Of a DNA stretch of 17,366 nt, positions 7,260 through 15,011 are shown piece after piece. The stretch lies in NCBI GenBank assembly GCA_900546215.1, contig URCD01000049.1:1-17366 (forward strand), written 5' to 3'. Made by a program: the position numbers and the translations under genes. The DNA is from an uncultured Eubacteriales bacterium. GTDB taxonomy: Bacteria; Bacillota; Clostridia; Lachnospirales; Anaerotignaceae. Position 1 is the first letter of the stretch; every line of letters begins with the position of its first letter. Below the pieces are notes generated by a model, which searched no databases, had not been told where the DNA came from, and saw only the letters and a program-made list of their open reading frames with translations.

Positions 7260-10200
7260 ATGGGATTAAGATTTATTATAGGAAGAAGCAGAAGCGGAAA
7301 GACGTCATTATGCTTAAATGAAATTAAAGAAAAACAAAAGCTTGGGAAAAGGCTTATATATATCGTTCCGGAACAGTACTCACTTCAGGCTGAAAGAGAG
7401 CTTGTTGATGTAAGCGGAGGAATTGTGTCCGCAGTTGTTTTAAGCTTCAGAAGACTGGCTGAGAATATATTTTCTGAACGGGGAGGCTTGCCTGGAAAGC
7501 ATTTGAGCGACACTGGAAAGCTTGTGCTGCTTAGACGCATATTGATGCGTAATAAGGAAAAACTAGCTTATTTTGGAGTCGTATGCGGCAGACAGGGATT
7601 TATAAGCCGCTTGGGAGATGCTGTAAGTGAGTTTTTCGCATACGGTGTCACTCCTGATGATATAAAAAGATACGCCGAGGGCTTCTCTGAGGACAGCGCA
7701 ATTAATTTAAAGCTAAATGATATATCACTGATTTATTCTGAGTACTGCAGCTTTATTAAATCAGAATATGTTTCCTCAGATGATATGCTCTCTATTGCGG
7801 CAGGTAAAATGATAGGAGCCCGTTATACTGATGGAGCCGAGGTATGGCTAGACGGTTTTTATGGATTTACATTTCAGGAATTAAATATAATTAACCGGCT
7901 TCTAGCTTCATGCAGCAAAGTAAATATTACGCTTAACATGGATACTAGGCTTGCGCATAGTGAAAAACTGTCTATGGAAAACAGTTTTTTTGAACCATGG
8001 GATACCATGAGAAAGCTGAAAAAAATATGTTCAGACAATGGATATACAGTAGAAAAGCCTGTGCTTCTAAACAAGAGCTACTACGTAGCTAATAGTATGA
8101 AAAGACTTGAAAAGGAGTATCTCGGCTGGAATATAAATAAAAAATCAGACAGTGAAGGGATTAGGATTTTTTCTGCTGTATCTATAGATGATGAGATTAA
8201 TATGTGCGCTTCGGAAATTATACACCTGGTACGTGATAAAGGAATGAGATACCGGGATATAGCGCTGACAGCCAGAGTTTTAGATGACTACAGAGAACAG
8301 GTCAGCCTTGTATTTTCTCATTATGGCATACCGTTTTTTATGGATACAAAGCGCTCTGTTATGGGACATCCATGCACTGAGCTTGTACGATCTATTATTG
8401 ATTTGGTTTCATGCAATATTTCATATGAATCAATGTTCAGATGTCTTAAAACTGAATTAACCCCAATAACCAGAGATGACAGAGACTTACTGGAAAACTA
8501 TGTTATACGATATGGAATAAAGGGAGAGACATGGATTAACGTACGCTGGCAGTGGGGTTTTGAGCATGAAGAAAGCGCCGAAAAAGAGGATAAGATAAAT
8601 CTTCTGAAGGATATGGCGATAGCTCCTTTTTTGGAGTTTTATAAGAAATATAAAAAGGGAACCCATTCTGTCAAAGATATTACTTTAGACATATATTCAA
8701 TACTTGAAAAGCTTGAGCTCGCCGAGCGTCTCGGAGAAAAAGCAGAAAATGCAGAGGCGGAAGGCGATATAGAAAGCTCCCAGGAACAGATTAGATGCTT
8801 TGAACTGATTGGAGAGCTAATGGAAAACATGGTTTCACTCCTTGGAGATGACAGCGTGACCATTAAAGAATATGGAGAAATTTTTGAGGCCGGACTTTCA
8901 GGACTGCAAATGGGAATTATTCCAGCAGGTATTGATACTGTAACGGTTGGAGACATAGAAAGAACAAGACTCCCTAATATTAAGGCTTTATTTGTTGTAG
9001 GAGCTAACGAAGGCATTTTGCCGTCTAATAATACGGAAACAAAGGGAGTTTTTACAGACAGAGAAATTCAGGCGCTTGAGGAAGCCGGTGCAGAGCTTTC
9101 ACATACCGGTGCAAGGCTTGCTTTTGAAGAACAGTATTTAATATATATGGGTATAACTAAACCTTCGGAACAGCTTTATATATGCAGAAATATGACTGAC
9201 GGAAGCGGAAGAGAAACACGGCCGTCATCTGTTATAGCACGGCTTGAAAATATATTTCCAGCCATTGAGCATAGAGTATTCAATAATAATTCACTAAAAT
9301 CAATTGACAGGCCAATTCCGGTTCTTCACAGGCTAGGAAAGGGACTGGCTGACGGAGAGGCTCTTTGGGAGGAGACTGGTGAATGGCTGATAAACAGTAC
9401 TGAATACAGTGGACGTGCTTTAATGATTAAAAAGGGTACTGAGCTTAAAAATATTGAATGCAGGCTAAGCTTAGCAAATTTGAGAAAGCTCTATGGAGGA
9501 AAGCTGTATACAAGCGTATCACGTCTTGAAACATTTGCGGAGTGTCCGTTTTATTACTTTGCAAGATATTCTTTAGGAGCTAAACCAAGAAGGGTATATG
9601 AAATTCAGACTCCGGACCTGGGTTCTCTTTTTCATGAGGTTCTCGAGAAATTCACTTTAGATATGAAATCGAAAGGGCTTACATGGCAGACTATAACTGA
9701 AGAGGAAGCAAAGGAAATGACCGAAAATGCTGTTGATGAGCTTGCGCCTGATATGGGAAGCCGAATACTTTTGAGCACAGCGGCCCATACTTATATGCTT
9801 AAACGTATTAAGCGGATAACGCAAAGAGCTGTATCTGTTTTAAAAAAGCACATGAACAGGGGAAAGTTTGAAACACTTGGAAGTGAGATTACCTTTGGAA
9901 GCGGGGAATTGCCTGCTATAGCTATAACAATGCCTGACGGAAATGAACTTCTTCTGAAAGGCAAAATTGACAGGGTTGATATCTATCGCAAGGACGGAAG
10001 CGGATATATAAAAATAATAGATTATAAATCAGGGCGAAAGGATTTTAACCTGTCAGACATTTATTACGGACTGCAGCTGCAGCTGCTTTTATATATGGAT
10101 GCATTTATAAAAACAGGAAAAATTTTAACACGTGATGAGCCTCAGGTAGGTGGTGCGTTCTATTTCAGAATTATGGACCCTGTTATTAAAGCGGCTGATT

Positions 10201-10613
10201 TAAAGGGAAACGATCCCGAAACAGTGCTTTTCAGACAGTTTTGCATGACAGGCCTGGCATGCAATGAGCCTGAAGTTTTAGAGGCTCTTGATGAAGCGAT
10301 AGAAGAAAGCGGAAAATCCGAAATATTAAATGTGTCAAAAAAGAAGGACGGAAGTATAAGCGGTTCTGCGGTTGAACGTGATAAATATGACAAGCTTATG
10401 GAGTATGCCGCACAGAAGGCCGGTGAGCTTGGCAAAGAGATTTCTGAAGGAAATGTAAGCATAAGTCCTGTCATAAATGGCAACGTAACGCCATGTGACT
10501 TCTGTGATTACAAGACAGTATGCTGCTTTGACAAAAAGAATGGCAATAAGCCAAGGAAGCTTAAGCGACTTACAGCGGACGAGGTTTGGAGTATGGTCTT
10601 GTCAGGCAAATGA
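7260..10613 (+). CDS. addB: ATP-dependent helicase/nuclease subunit AddB
   Basis: AddB is the B subunit of the AddAB helicase-nuclease, which processes double-strand DNA ends for RecA-dependent repair. The 1117-residue protein fits the family. It opens MGLRFIIGRSRSGKT, with Walker A at residues 8-15. The mid-region includes DGFYGFTFQE and VVGANEGILP, typical of its helicase-like domains. At the C-terminus is a RecB-type nuclease: D904 in GKIDRVD and D921-Y-K923 in IIDYKSG. Four cysteines that would hold an iron-sulfur cluster are present: C762 in FAECPFYYF, then C1079, C1082 and C1088 in CDFCDYKTVC. I prefer the ATG at 7260, after GGGTGG at 7246-7251, over an in-frame GTG at 7248, because family members begin just before the Walker loop. 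The usual partner addA does not follow. Confidence 0.96.
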   Translation: MGLRFIIGRSRSGKTSLCLNEIKEKQKLGKRLIYIVPEQYSLQAERELVDVSGGIVSAVVLSFRRLAENIFSERGGLPGKHLSDTGKLVLLRRILMRNKEKLAYFGVVCGRQGFISRLGDAVSEFFAYGVTPDDIKRYAEGFSEDSAINLKLNDISLIYSEYCSFIKSEYVSSDDMLSIAAGKMIGARYTDGAEVWLDGFYGFTFQELNIINRLLASCSKVNITLNMDTRLAHSEKLSMENSFFEPWDTMRKLKKICSDNGYTVEKPVLLNKSYYVANSMKRLEKEYLGWNINKKSDSEGIRIFSAVSIDDEINMCASEIIHLVRDKGMRYRDIALTARVLDDYREQVSLVFSHYGIPFFMDTKRSVMGHPCTELVRSIIDLVSCNISYESMFRCLKTELTPITRDDRDLLENYVIRYGIKGETWINVRWQWGFEHEESAEKEDKINLLKDMAIAPFLEFYKKYKKGTHSVKDITLDIYSILEKLELAERLGEKAENAEAEGDIESSQEQIRCFELIGELMENMVSLLGDDSVTIKEYGEIFEAGLSGLQMGIIPAGIDTVTVGDIERTRLPNIKALFVVGANEGILPSNNTETKGVFTDREIQALEEAGAELSHTGARLAFEEQYLIYMGITKPSEQLYICRNMTDGSGRETRPSSVIARLENIFPAIEHRVFNNNSLKSIDRPIPVLHRLGKGLADGEALWEETGEWLINSTEYSGRALMIKKGTELKNIECRLSLANLRKLYGGKLYTSVSRLETFAECPFYYFARYSLGAKPRRVYEIQTPDLGSLFHEVLEKFTLDMKSKGLTWQTITEEEAKEMTENAVDELAPDMGSRILLSTAAHTYMLKRIKRITQRAVSVLKKHMNRGKFETLGSEITFGSGELPAIAITMPDGNELLLKGKIDRVDIYRKDGSGYIKIIDYKSGRKDFNLSDIYYGLQLQLLLYMDAFIKTGKILTRDEPQVGGAFYFRIMDPVIKAADLKGNDPETVLFRQFCMTGLACNEPEVLEALDEAIEESGKSEILNVSKKKDGSISGSAVERDKYDKLMEYAAQKAGELGKEISEGNVSISPVINGNVTPCDFCDYKTVCCFDKKNGNKPRKLKRLTADEVWSMVLSGK

Positions 10614-10850
10614 AGGCAAAAAGTTTTATATTAGAGAGATGCTTAGTGATTATGTATATATTTTAACACAATAGTTGGTCGTTTGTTACAAAACAAACAT
10701 TTAACGATTATGTTAAAATGACATAAAATAAATTATATAAATAGCCGGTTTTTTGTAACTACTGGTATATTTGCTTAAAAAAGCATAAAATATAGACCTG
10801 TTTAATCAATAAATATGTTTAATAATGCTATGGAATGATATAAGGGATAA
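10614..10850. other. AT-rich intergenic stretch after addB
   Basis: No gene is visible between addB and the promoter of the 59-residue protein gene. No strong terminator follows addB. Small elements are present: an inverted repeat at 10681-10698, a weak stem-loop TGCTT-AAAA-AAGCA near 10772-10785, and several GTTTAAT-like words near 10800-10825. None can be given a role. Confidence 0.6.
10681..10698. repeat. Short inverted repeat
   Basis: GTTTGTT at 10681-10687 and AACAAAC at 10692-10698 are perfect 7-bp arms around a 4-base centre. It could be a protein-binding operator or chance in AT-rich DNA; no T-run follows, so it is not a terminator. Confidence 0.45.
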
Positions 10851-10859
10851 TGATATACT
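10851..10859 (+). promoter_or_regulatory. Probable extended -10 promoter of the small membrane protein gene
   Basis: TGATATACT at 10851-10859 matches an extended -10 (TGn followed by TATACT). The -35 position 17 bp upstream (TGGAAT, 10831-10836) is poor, which extended -10 promoters tolerate. It lies about 60 bases before the start codon. Confidence 0.5.
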
Positions 10860-10918
10860 AGCAGTATCAAATAAACAAACACTTGTTTAATATATGGATG
10901 TGTTTGGAGGCGGTAAAT

Positions 10919-11098
10919 ATGAAAAATATTTCAAATATATTGTTACTTATAATCTCTCTTCTTTTTATTGTGACAGGAATGGCGATTATTCCAATGGCAG
11001 CGTCAATACAAAATCTTGCCTTTGTAGTTATGACTTTGCTGATTATTGGAATATTCGGCATAATTAGATTCATAGCTCATAAAACAGCAATGAGATAA
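10919..11098 (+). CDS. Small two-helix membrane protein, unknown function
   Basis: A 59-residue hydrophobic protein that I do not recognise. Two transmembrane helices are predicted, about residues 5-27 and 32-51, separated by a short turn at P25-Q31. Positive residues at both ends (K2; R50, H54, K55, R59) suggest both termini face the cytoplasm. It has no cysteine pair or known motif. The ATG at 10919 is chosen because GGAGG at 10906-10910 lies 8 nt upstream; an in-frame ATG at 10883 lacks this. A plausible promoter lies before it and a strong terminator 20 bases after it, so it looks like a genuine one-gene unit between addB and the V-ATPase operon. It could be a small regulatory membrane protein or a hydrophobic toxin-like peptide; neither is shown by the sequence. 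Confidence 0.72.
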   Translation: MKNISNILLLIISLLFIVTGMAIIPMAASIQNLAFVVMTLLIIGIFGIIRFIAHKTAMR

Positions 11099-11118
11099 CT
11101 GTCACAACGACAAGCTTG

Positions 11119-11150
11119 GGCCTGTGTAATTTATTACACAGGCCTTTTTT
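11119..11150 (+). terminator. Strong Rho-independent terminator after small membrane protein gene
   Basis: An 11-bp perfect stem (GGCCTGTGTAA at 11119-11129 with TTACACAGGCC at 11134-11144) has a 4-nt loop and is followed by six Ts at 11145-11150. It isolates the small gene from the V-ATPase operon. Confidence 0.95.
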
Positions 11151-11430
11151 GATAATTCAGGAATATACATATACTTATAAAATTTTTCAGTAATAGAATA
11201 AATTAATAAAATTTTATAACCAAATTTTCATTGACATTATTGTTTGAGGGGATTATTAACAAAATTACTGGTAGTACCAATAAATCTATTTAGTCAAAAG
11301 TGTATCAATAAAAAAACAATCTAATTTGTTTTATATAAAGACTATAAATTATTAAAATATATCAGTATATATAATGTGCATTTTTAGCAAATTCCACAAA
11401 GGAGTATTTGTGTACATCGTATAAATGAAT
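11151..11430. other. Very AT-rich gene-free region before V-ATPase promoter
   Basis: No convincing gene is visible in these 280 bases. A perfect short palindrome TGGTA-G-TACCA lies at 11269-11279. AAAGGAG at 11398-11404 precedes only a four-codon GTG frame, which is not taken as a gene. The stretch may hold upstream regulatory sites for the V-ATPase operon. Confidence 0.5.
11231..11259 (+). promoter_or_regulatory. Possible second, upstream promoter
   Basis: A perfect TTGACA at 11231-11236 stands 17 bp before TATTAA at 11254-11259 (four of six matches). If used, it would give the V-ATPase operon a leader of about 350 nt or make a short untranslated RNA. Such matches also arise by chance in AT-rich DNA. 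Confidence 0.3.
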
Positions 11431-11459
11431 TTGACATTTAACATTTTTTTACGTATAAT
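11431..11459 (+). promoter_or_regulatory. Consensus sigma-A promoter of the V-ATPase operon
   Basis: TTGACA at 11431-11436 and TATAAT at 11454-11459 match the housekeeping consensus perfectly with the ideal 17-bp spacer. Transcription should begin near 11466, leaving a leader of about 150 nt before the first gene. Confidence 0.88.
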
Positions 11460-11543
11460 TTGGTGTGAAGATTTAGTATTAAAAAGTAGCGTTTATACTT
11501 TAGTGATACTGTAAATTACTATTAATTTCATAGTGATGAAGGT

Positions 11544-11583
11544 AATAATATTTGATATTATTCGGTATGTACACCGATAATAT
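11544..11583 (+). promoter_or_regulatory. Two overlapping, mutually exclusive hairpins in the V-ATPase leader
   Basis: Hairpin 1 pairs AATAATAT (11544-11551) with ATATTATT (11555-11562) across 3 nt. Hairpin 2 pairs the same ATATTATT plus CGGT (11555-11566) with ACCGATAATAT (11573-11583), with one bulged T and a 6-nt loop. Only one can form at a time. Hairpin 2 ends about 20 nt before the ribosome binding site of the first gene. No T-run follows, so this is not a terminator. A role is inference only, and the pairs are mostly A-U. Confidence 0.4.
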
Positions 11584-11618
11584 ATATTAAAAGTTAATGC
11601 AAAAGAGGTGAGGAAAGA

Positions 11619-11945
11619 ATGGCGTTAGACATTATAAAGGATATTGTTGAGGCTGAAGCCAAGGCTGACGAGATGATTAAAAACGCTGAGGCTGAAGCGG
11701 CGTCACTCAAAGCGGAGGCAGAAAAGAAGGGCGCAGCAATTATTGCTGAGGTCAGACAAAAATCCAAGGCTGAGCTAAATGCTGCAGCAGATGTGGCCGT
11801 CAGTGAAAGCAGTGGGGCTGTAGCTGAAATTGCCGAACAAGCTGAACTTGATTGCAGAAAAGTTAAAGAAAAAGCTTCTCTGAAAAAAGAAGAAGCAGTC
11901 AAAGCTGTAATTGGAAAGGTTGTGGGAATCAATGGCAATAGTTGA
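11619..11945 (+). CDS. ntpF: V-type ATPase peripheral stalk subunit (NtpF/subunit G-H type)
   Basis: This is the small coiled-coil subunit that with subunit E forms the peripheral stalks holding the catalytic head still against the membrane motor. The 108 residues are almost entirely Ala/Glu/Lys helix with repeated EAEAKADEMIKNAEAEA-like spacing, typical of the right-handed coiled coil of this family. There is no membrane segment. The sequence is low in complexity, so identity rests largely on being first in an operon ordered F-I-K-E-C-G-A as in Enterococcus hirae. The ATG at 11619 has AGAGGTGAGG (11604-11613) just upstream. Its end overlaps the start of ntpI by 14 bases in another frame, suggesting translational coupling. 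Confidence 0.85.
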   Translation: MALDIIKDIVEAEAKADEMIKNAEAEAASLKAEAEKKGAAIIAEVRQKSKAELNAAADVAVSESSGAVAEIAEQAELDCRKVKEKASLKKEEAVKAVIGKVVGINGNS

Positions 11946-13917
11946 GATGAGTAAGCTTTCTGTTATTTGTCTGAACAGCCAGAAGAAGAGGTTTATTAAA
12001 GAATTGATGGATTTGGGTGTTGTAGAAATAAACAAGCCATCGGGCAATTCTTTGGATAATCCCATACCTGAGGGTACTTTTATAGCAAATAACAGTGCAG
12101 AGGTTTCTCACCTTGATGCACAGATAGCCGCATTTGGAGCAGCGCTTGAAACCCTTGACAGTTATGACCAGGGGAAAAAACCGCTTTTCAAAACAAGGAA
12201 GGAAGTCACAGTGGATGACTTTATTAAGGAAGTAGACGTCAATCAGGACTCAGCAAAGCATATATCCGAAGAAGCAAGTGCGTTGGTTAAAAGGGTTGCT
12301 GAGGCTAAAAATGAGATAAATAGATTGGCTCTCCTTATTAAAGGGCTTGAACCATGGAAGGAACTGGATTTGCCATTAAATGAAACAGGCACGAAAACTT
12401 CGGCTGTTTTCATGGGGGTTGTTCCTGTAAAAACAAACTATGACGTTCTTTTAAACACAGTTTTGGAAGAAGCTCCGTCGGCAGTTGTACAGAAAGTAAG
12501 CTCTGATAAAACTCAGACATATCTCTGTCTTATCTGTCTGAAAGACGAGAAATCCAAGGTTTTGGAATCACTGAAACAATTCAGTTTTACATCTGTTTCA
12601 TTAAGCGAAAATAACGGGACTGCTGAAGAGGCAATTCAAGCTTATGAAAAGAAAATAGCAGCTCTAAAGGACGAAATCAGCGCTAATGAGGATCGTTTGA
12701 AGGAACTTGTAAAGCATAAGGAAAAAATTGAATATGCTTATGATGACCTTTTGCTGAAAAGAGACAGGGCAAAGGCCATAGGCGATATGATAAATACAAA
12801 AAAAGTGTTTTGTTTTGACGGATGGATTCCTACCGGTTCGTCTGAAACCGTTAAAAAACTTCTTGATAAGCATGAGTGCTATTACGAAATCAGTGAACCA
12901 ATCAAAAACGAGGAAACGCCGATACTACTTAAAAATAATAAATTTGCATCTCCATTTGAGGCAGTCACAGAGATGTACAGTATGCCGTTAGCGACAGAGG
13001 TTGACCCAACGCCTATTATGGCTCCGTTTTATTTCCTGTTCTTCGGACTTATGCTTTCAGATGCGGCCTACGGTATAATACTGTCGGTAGCATGTTTTGC
13101 TCTTTCTAAGAAGTTTAAATTTGAAGGAACAATGAAAAAAATGATAACAATGTTCTTCTGGTGCGGTATTTCTACATTCTTCTGGGGTGTGCTTTTTGGA
13201 GGCTGGTTTGGAGATGCATTGACAGTATTTTCGACTACATTCCTTGGCAGAGAGATTACGATTAATCCTGTATGGATTGACCCTTTAAAAGAACCTATGA
13301 CGCTTTTAATATTCTCGTTAATACTTGGAGCAATCCATATGTTTGTGGGAATGGGTATGCAGGCATATATGCTTATTAAAGACAAAAAGCCATGGGACGC
13401 ACTCTTTGACATAGGTTTATGGTACCTGCTTCTTATTGGCCTTGTGCTTTTTGGAGTAGGCTCAATGATGACACCGGCTCTTTCATCTATAGGAAAATGG
13501 ATGGCGATTATCGGAGCGGTTGGAATAATTGTAACTGGAGGCCGTAATAAAAAGGGCTTTGGAAAAATTACAGGAGGCTTTGGAAGTCTGTATGGTATAA
13601 CAAGCTACCTCTCGGATGTACTTTCATATTCAAGGCTTCTTGCACTTGGACTTGCAACCGGAGTTGTTGCTAAGGTTGTTAATATACTTGGCTCGCTTGC
13701 GGGCAGCGGTATTGTTGGAATAATTGTATTTATAGCCGTATTCCTGTTTGGCACGGTATTTAATTTGGCGATTAATGCACTTGGTGCATACGTTCATTCC
13801 TGCCGACTTCAATACGTAGAGTTTTTCGGTAAATTTTATTCGGGAGGCGGAAGAGCCTTTTCCCCGTTATCCGGAAAGACCAAATTCTTTAAAATTATAA
13901 ATAAGGAGGATAAATGA
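11932..13917 (+). CDS. ntpI: V-type ATPase membrane subunit I (a-subunit homologue)
   Basis: This stator subunit provides the ion half-channels beside the rotor ring. The 661-residue protein has a soluble N-terminal half rich in coiled coil (starting MAIVEMSKLSVICL), then about seven or eight transmembrane helices from residue 360 on (PIMAPFYFLFFGLMLSDAAYG and after). The essential arginine facing the rotor carboxylate should be R568 in SYSRLLALGLA. The C-terminus carries LQYVEFFGKFYSGGGRAFSPL, a strong family signature. I place the start at ATG 11932, overlapping ntpF by 14 bases; an in-frame TTG at 11911 is less likely because homologues begin MAI-V-M-K/S-K. The gene ends one base before the ntpK start. 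Confidence 0.96.
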   Translation: MAIVEMSKLSVICLNSQKKRFIKELMDLGVVEINKPSGNSLDNPIPEGTFIANNSAEVSHLDAQIAAFGAALETLDSYDQGKKPLFKTRKEVTVDDFIKEVDVNQDSAKHISEEASALVKRVAEAKNEINRLALLIKGLEPWKELDLPLNETGTKTSAVFMGVVPVKTNYDVLLNTVLEEAPSAVVQKVSSDKTQTYLCLICLKDEKSKVLESLKQFSFTSVSLSENNGTAEEAIQAYEKKIAALKDEISANEDRLKELVKHKEKIEYAYDDLLLKRDRAKAIGDMINTKKVFCFDGWIPTGSSETVKKLLDKHECYYEISEPIKNEETPILLKNNKFASPFEAVTEMYSMPLATEVDPTPIMAPFYFLFFGLMLSDAAYGIILSVACFALSKKFKFEGTMKKMITMFFWCGISTFFWGVLFGGWFGDALTVFSTTFLGREITINPVWIDPLKEPMTLLIFSLILGAIHMFVGMGMQAYMLIKDKKPWDALFDIGLWYLLLIGLVLFGVGSMMTPALSSIGKWMAIIGAVGIIVTGGRNKKGFGKITGGFGSLYGITSYLSDVLSYSRLLALGLATGVVAKVVNILGSLAGSGIVGIIVFIAVFLFGTVFNLAINALGAYVHSCRLQYVEFFGKFYSGGGRAFSPLSGKTKFFKIINKEDK

Positions 13918-13918
13918 T

Positions 13919-14407
13919 ATGGTAGAGACATTATTAAGCGGTGGAGTTTTAGCATGTTTGGGAGCTGCATTTGCAGCCGGACTTGCGGGCATTGGCAGTG
14001 CGGTAGGTGTTGGTATTGCCGGTCAGGCTGCCGCAGGAGTTGTTTCGGAGGACCCCAATAAGTTTTCAAAGGTACTTGTTCTTCAGGTTCTTCCTGGTAC
14101 ACAGGGTATTTATGGACTTCTTATTGCATTCATTATAATGGTTAAAATAGGCCTTCTTGGAGGAGACGGAATGGTTGACCTCACAGTCGCTCAGGGTGCG
14201 TCAATATTTGCAGCATCTATACCTATGGGCATTGTTGGCCTTATATCAGCAATTTATCAGGGCAGAGCAGCAGCTTCAGGTATCATGCTTGTAGGCAAAA
14301 AGCCTAATGAGCTTTCAAAGGGTATGCTTTTCGCTGCTATGGTTGAGACATACGCAGTTCTTGCGCTCCTTGTTTCATTCCTTATGATCAACAGCATCCA
14401 GTTATAA
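13919..14407 (+). CDS. ntpK: V-type ATPase rotor ring subunit K (16-kDa proteolipid)
   Basis: This subunit forms the membrane rotor ring that carries ions. Its 162 residues are two duplicated helical hairpins, four transmembrane helices, with GIGSAVGVG in helix 1 and EDPNKF in the cytoplasmic loop. As in Enterococcus hirae NtpK, only helix 4 carries the ion-binding glutamate: E143 in MVETYAVL. The other sodium-contact residues known from the E. hirae ring also match: L58, T61, Q62 and Y65 in LPGTQGIY, and Q114 in YQGRAAASG. This supports sodium rather than proton coupling. The ATG at 13919 follows AAGGAGG at 13903-13909 by 9 nt and lies one base after the ntpI stop. Confidence 0.97.
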   Translation: MVETLLSGGVLACLGAAFAAGLAGIGSAVGVGIAGQAAAGVVSEDPNKFSKVLVLQVLPGTQGIYGLLIAFIIMVKIGLLGGDGMVDLTVAQGASIFAASIPMGIVGLISAIYQGRAAASGIMLVGKKPNELSKGMLFAAMVETYAVLALLVSFLMINSIQL

Positions 14408-14420
14408 TTAATAGAAGAAA

Positions 14421-14434
14421 AGGAGGATACTCCT
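14421..14434 (+). promoter_or_regulatory. Hairpin covering the ntpE ribosome binding site
   Basis: AGGAG (14421-14425), the core of the ntpE Shine-Dalgarno sequence, pairs perfectly with CTCCT (14430-14434) immediately before the ATG at 14435, across a GATA loop. The pairing would hide the ribosome binding site unless ribosomes arriving from ntpK melt it. Confidence 0.5.
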
Positions 14435-14998
14435 ATGAATGATGGCAAAATTATTATTGATAAGATAATAGCCGATGCTGATGAGTCCGTTAAGAATATT
14501 TTATCGGAGGCAAGAAATGCAGCCGACGCCATAATTAGTGAAGCAGAGGAAAAAGCTGCTAGGGAGAAAGCCAAAAATGACAAGCTAGTTGCCGAGGAAA
14601 AGGAAAAAGTAACGGCTAAACAGATTTCAGGAGCAGAAATGCAGGCAAAAAAGGCTGTGCTTGCTCAGAAACAGCTATTGCTGGAAGAGGTAATAGAGGA
14701 AGCCGAAAAAAGACTTATTAACCTTCCTGACGATGAATATGTCAAGGTTATAGGAAACATGCTTAACAGCATAGATAAGAGCTTGGGAACAGAAGTTATT
14801 GTTGCCAAAAGGGATAAGGAAAGACTTTCTGAGGTGATTTCCGAAAAAGGCTTTACACTTTCCGAGCGAACAGCGGACATCAAAGGCGGCATAATCATCA
14901 GAAACGGAGATATTGAATATAATTATTCATTCGGTTCGATAATCACTATTGAAAAAGAAGACATACAGCAAATCGCAGCAAAAATACTTTTTGAGTAA
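14435..14998 (+). CDS. ntpE: V-type ATPase subunit E (peripheral stalk)
   Basis: Subunit E pairs with the small coiled-coil subunit encoded at 11619 to make the peripheral stalks that tie the catalytic head to subunit I. The 187-residue protein has a long charged N-terminal coiled coil (residues 1-90, rich in A, E and K) and a globular C-terminal domain containing KGGIIIRNGDIEYNYSFGSII, the conserved E-subunit head motif. The ATG at 14435 is 8 nt after AAGGAGG (14420-14426). It lies 27 nt after ntpK and 13 nt before ntpC. Confidence 0.93.
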   Translation: MNDGKIIIDKIIADADESVKNILSEARNAADAIISEAEEKAAREKAKNDKLVAEEKEKVTAKQISGAEMQAKKAVLAQKQLLLEEVIEEAEKRLINLPDDEYVKVIGNMLNSIDKSLGTEVIVAKRDKERLSEVISEKGFTLSERTADIKGGIIIRNGDIEYNYSFGSIITIEKEDIQQIAAKILFE

Positions 14999-15011
14999 GG
15001 GAGGGGTATAT

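Noticed and set aside
6935..7321. Plus-strand open frame of 128 codons
   Set aside because: It overlaps the minus-strand FMN_bind-like gene in antisense and the start of addB, both better supported by ribosome sites and family motifs.
8639..9016. Minus-strand open frame of 125 codons
   Set aside because: It is antisense to addB, serine-rich shadow composition, with no supporting signal.
10772..10785. Stem TGCTT-AAAA-AAGCA as an addB terminator
   Set aside because: The stem is only five base pairs, has no T-run on the plus strand and lies about 160 bases after the stop codon.
11410..11424. Four-codon GTG leader frame after AAAGGAG
   Set aside because: It lies upstream of the main V-ATPase promoter and is too short; it would only matter if the weak upstream promoter is used.
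11594..11938. Minus-strand open frame of 114 codons
   Set aside because: It is the antisense of the Ala/Glu/Lys coiled coil of ntpF, which gives a Ser/Ala/Phe-rich artefact.
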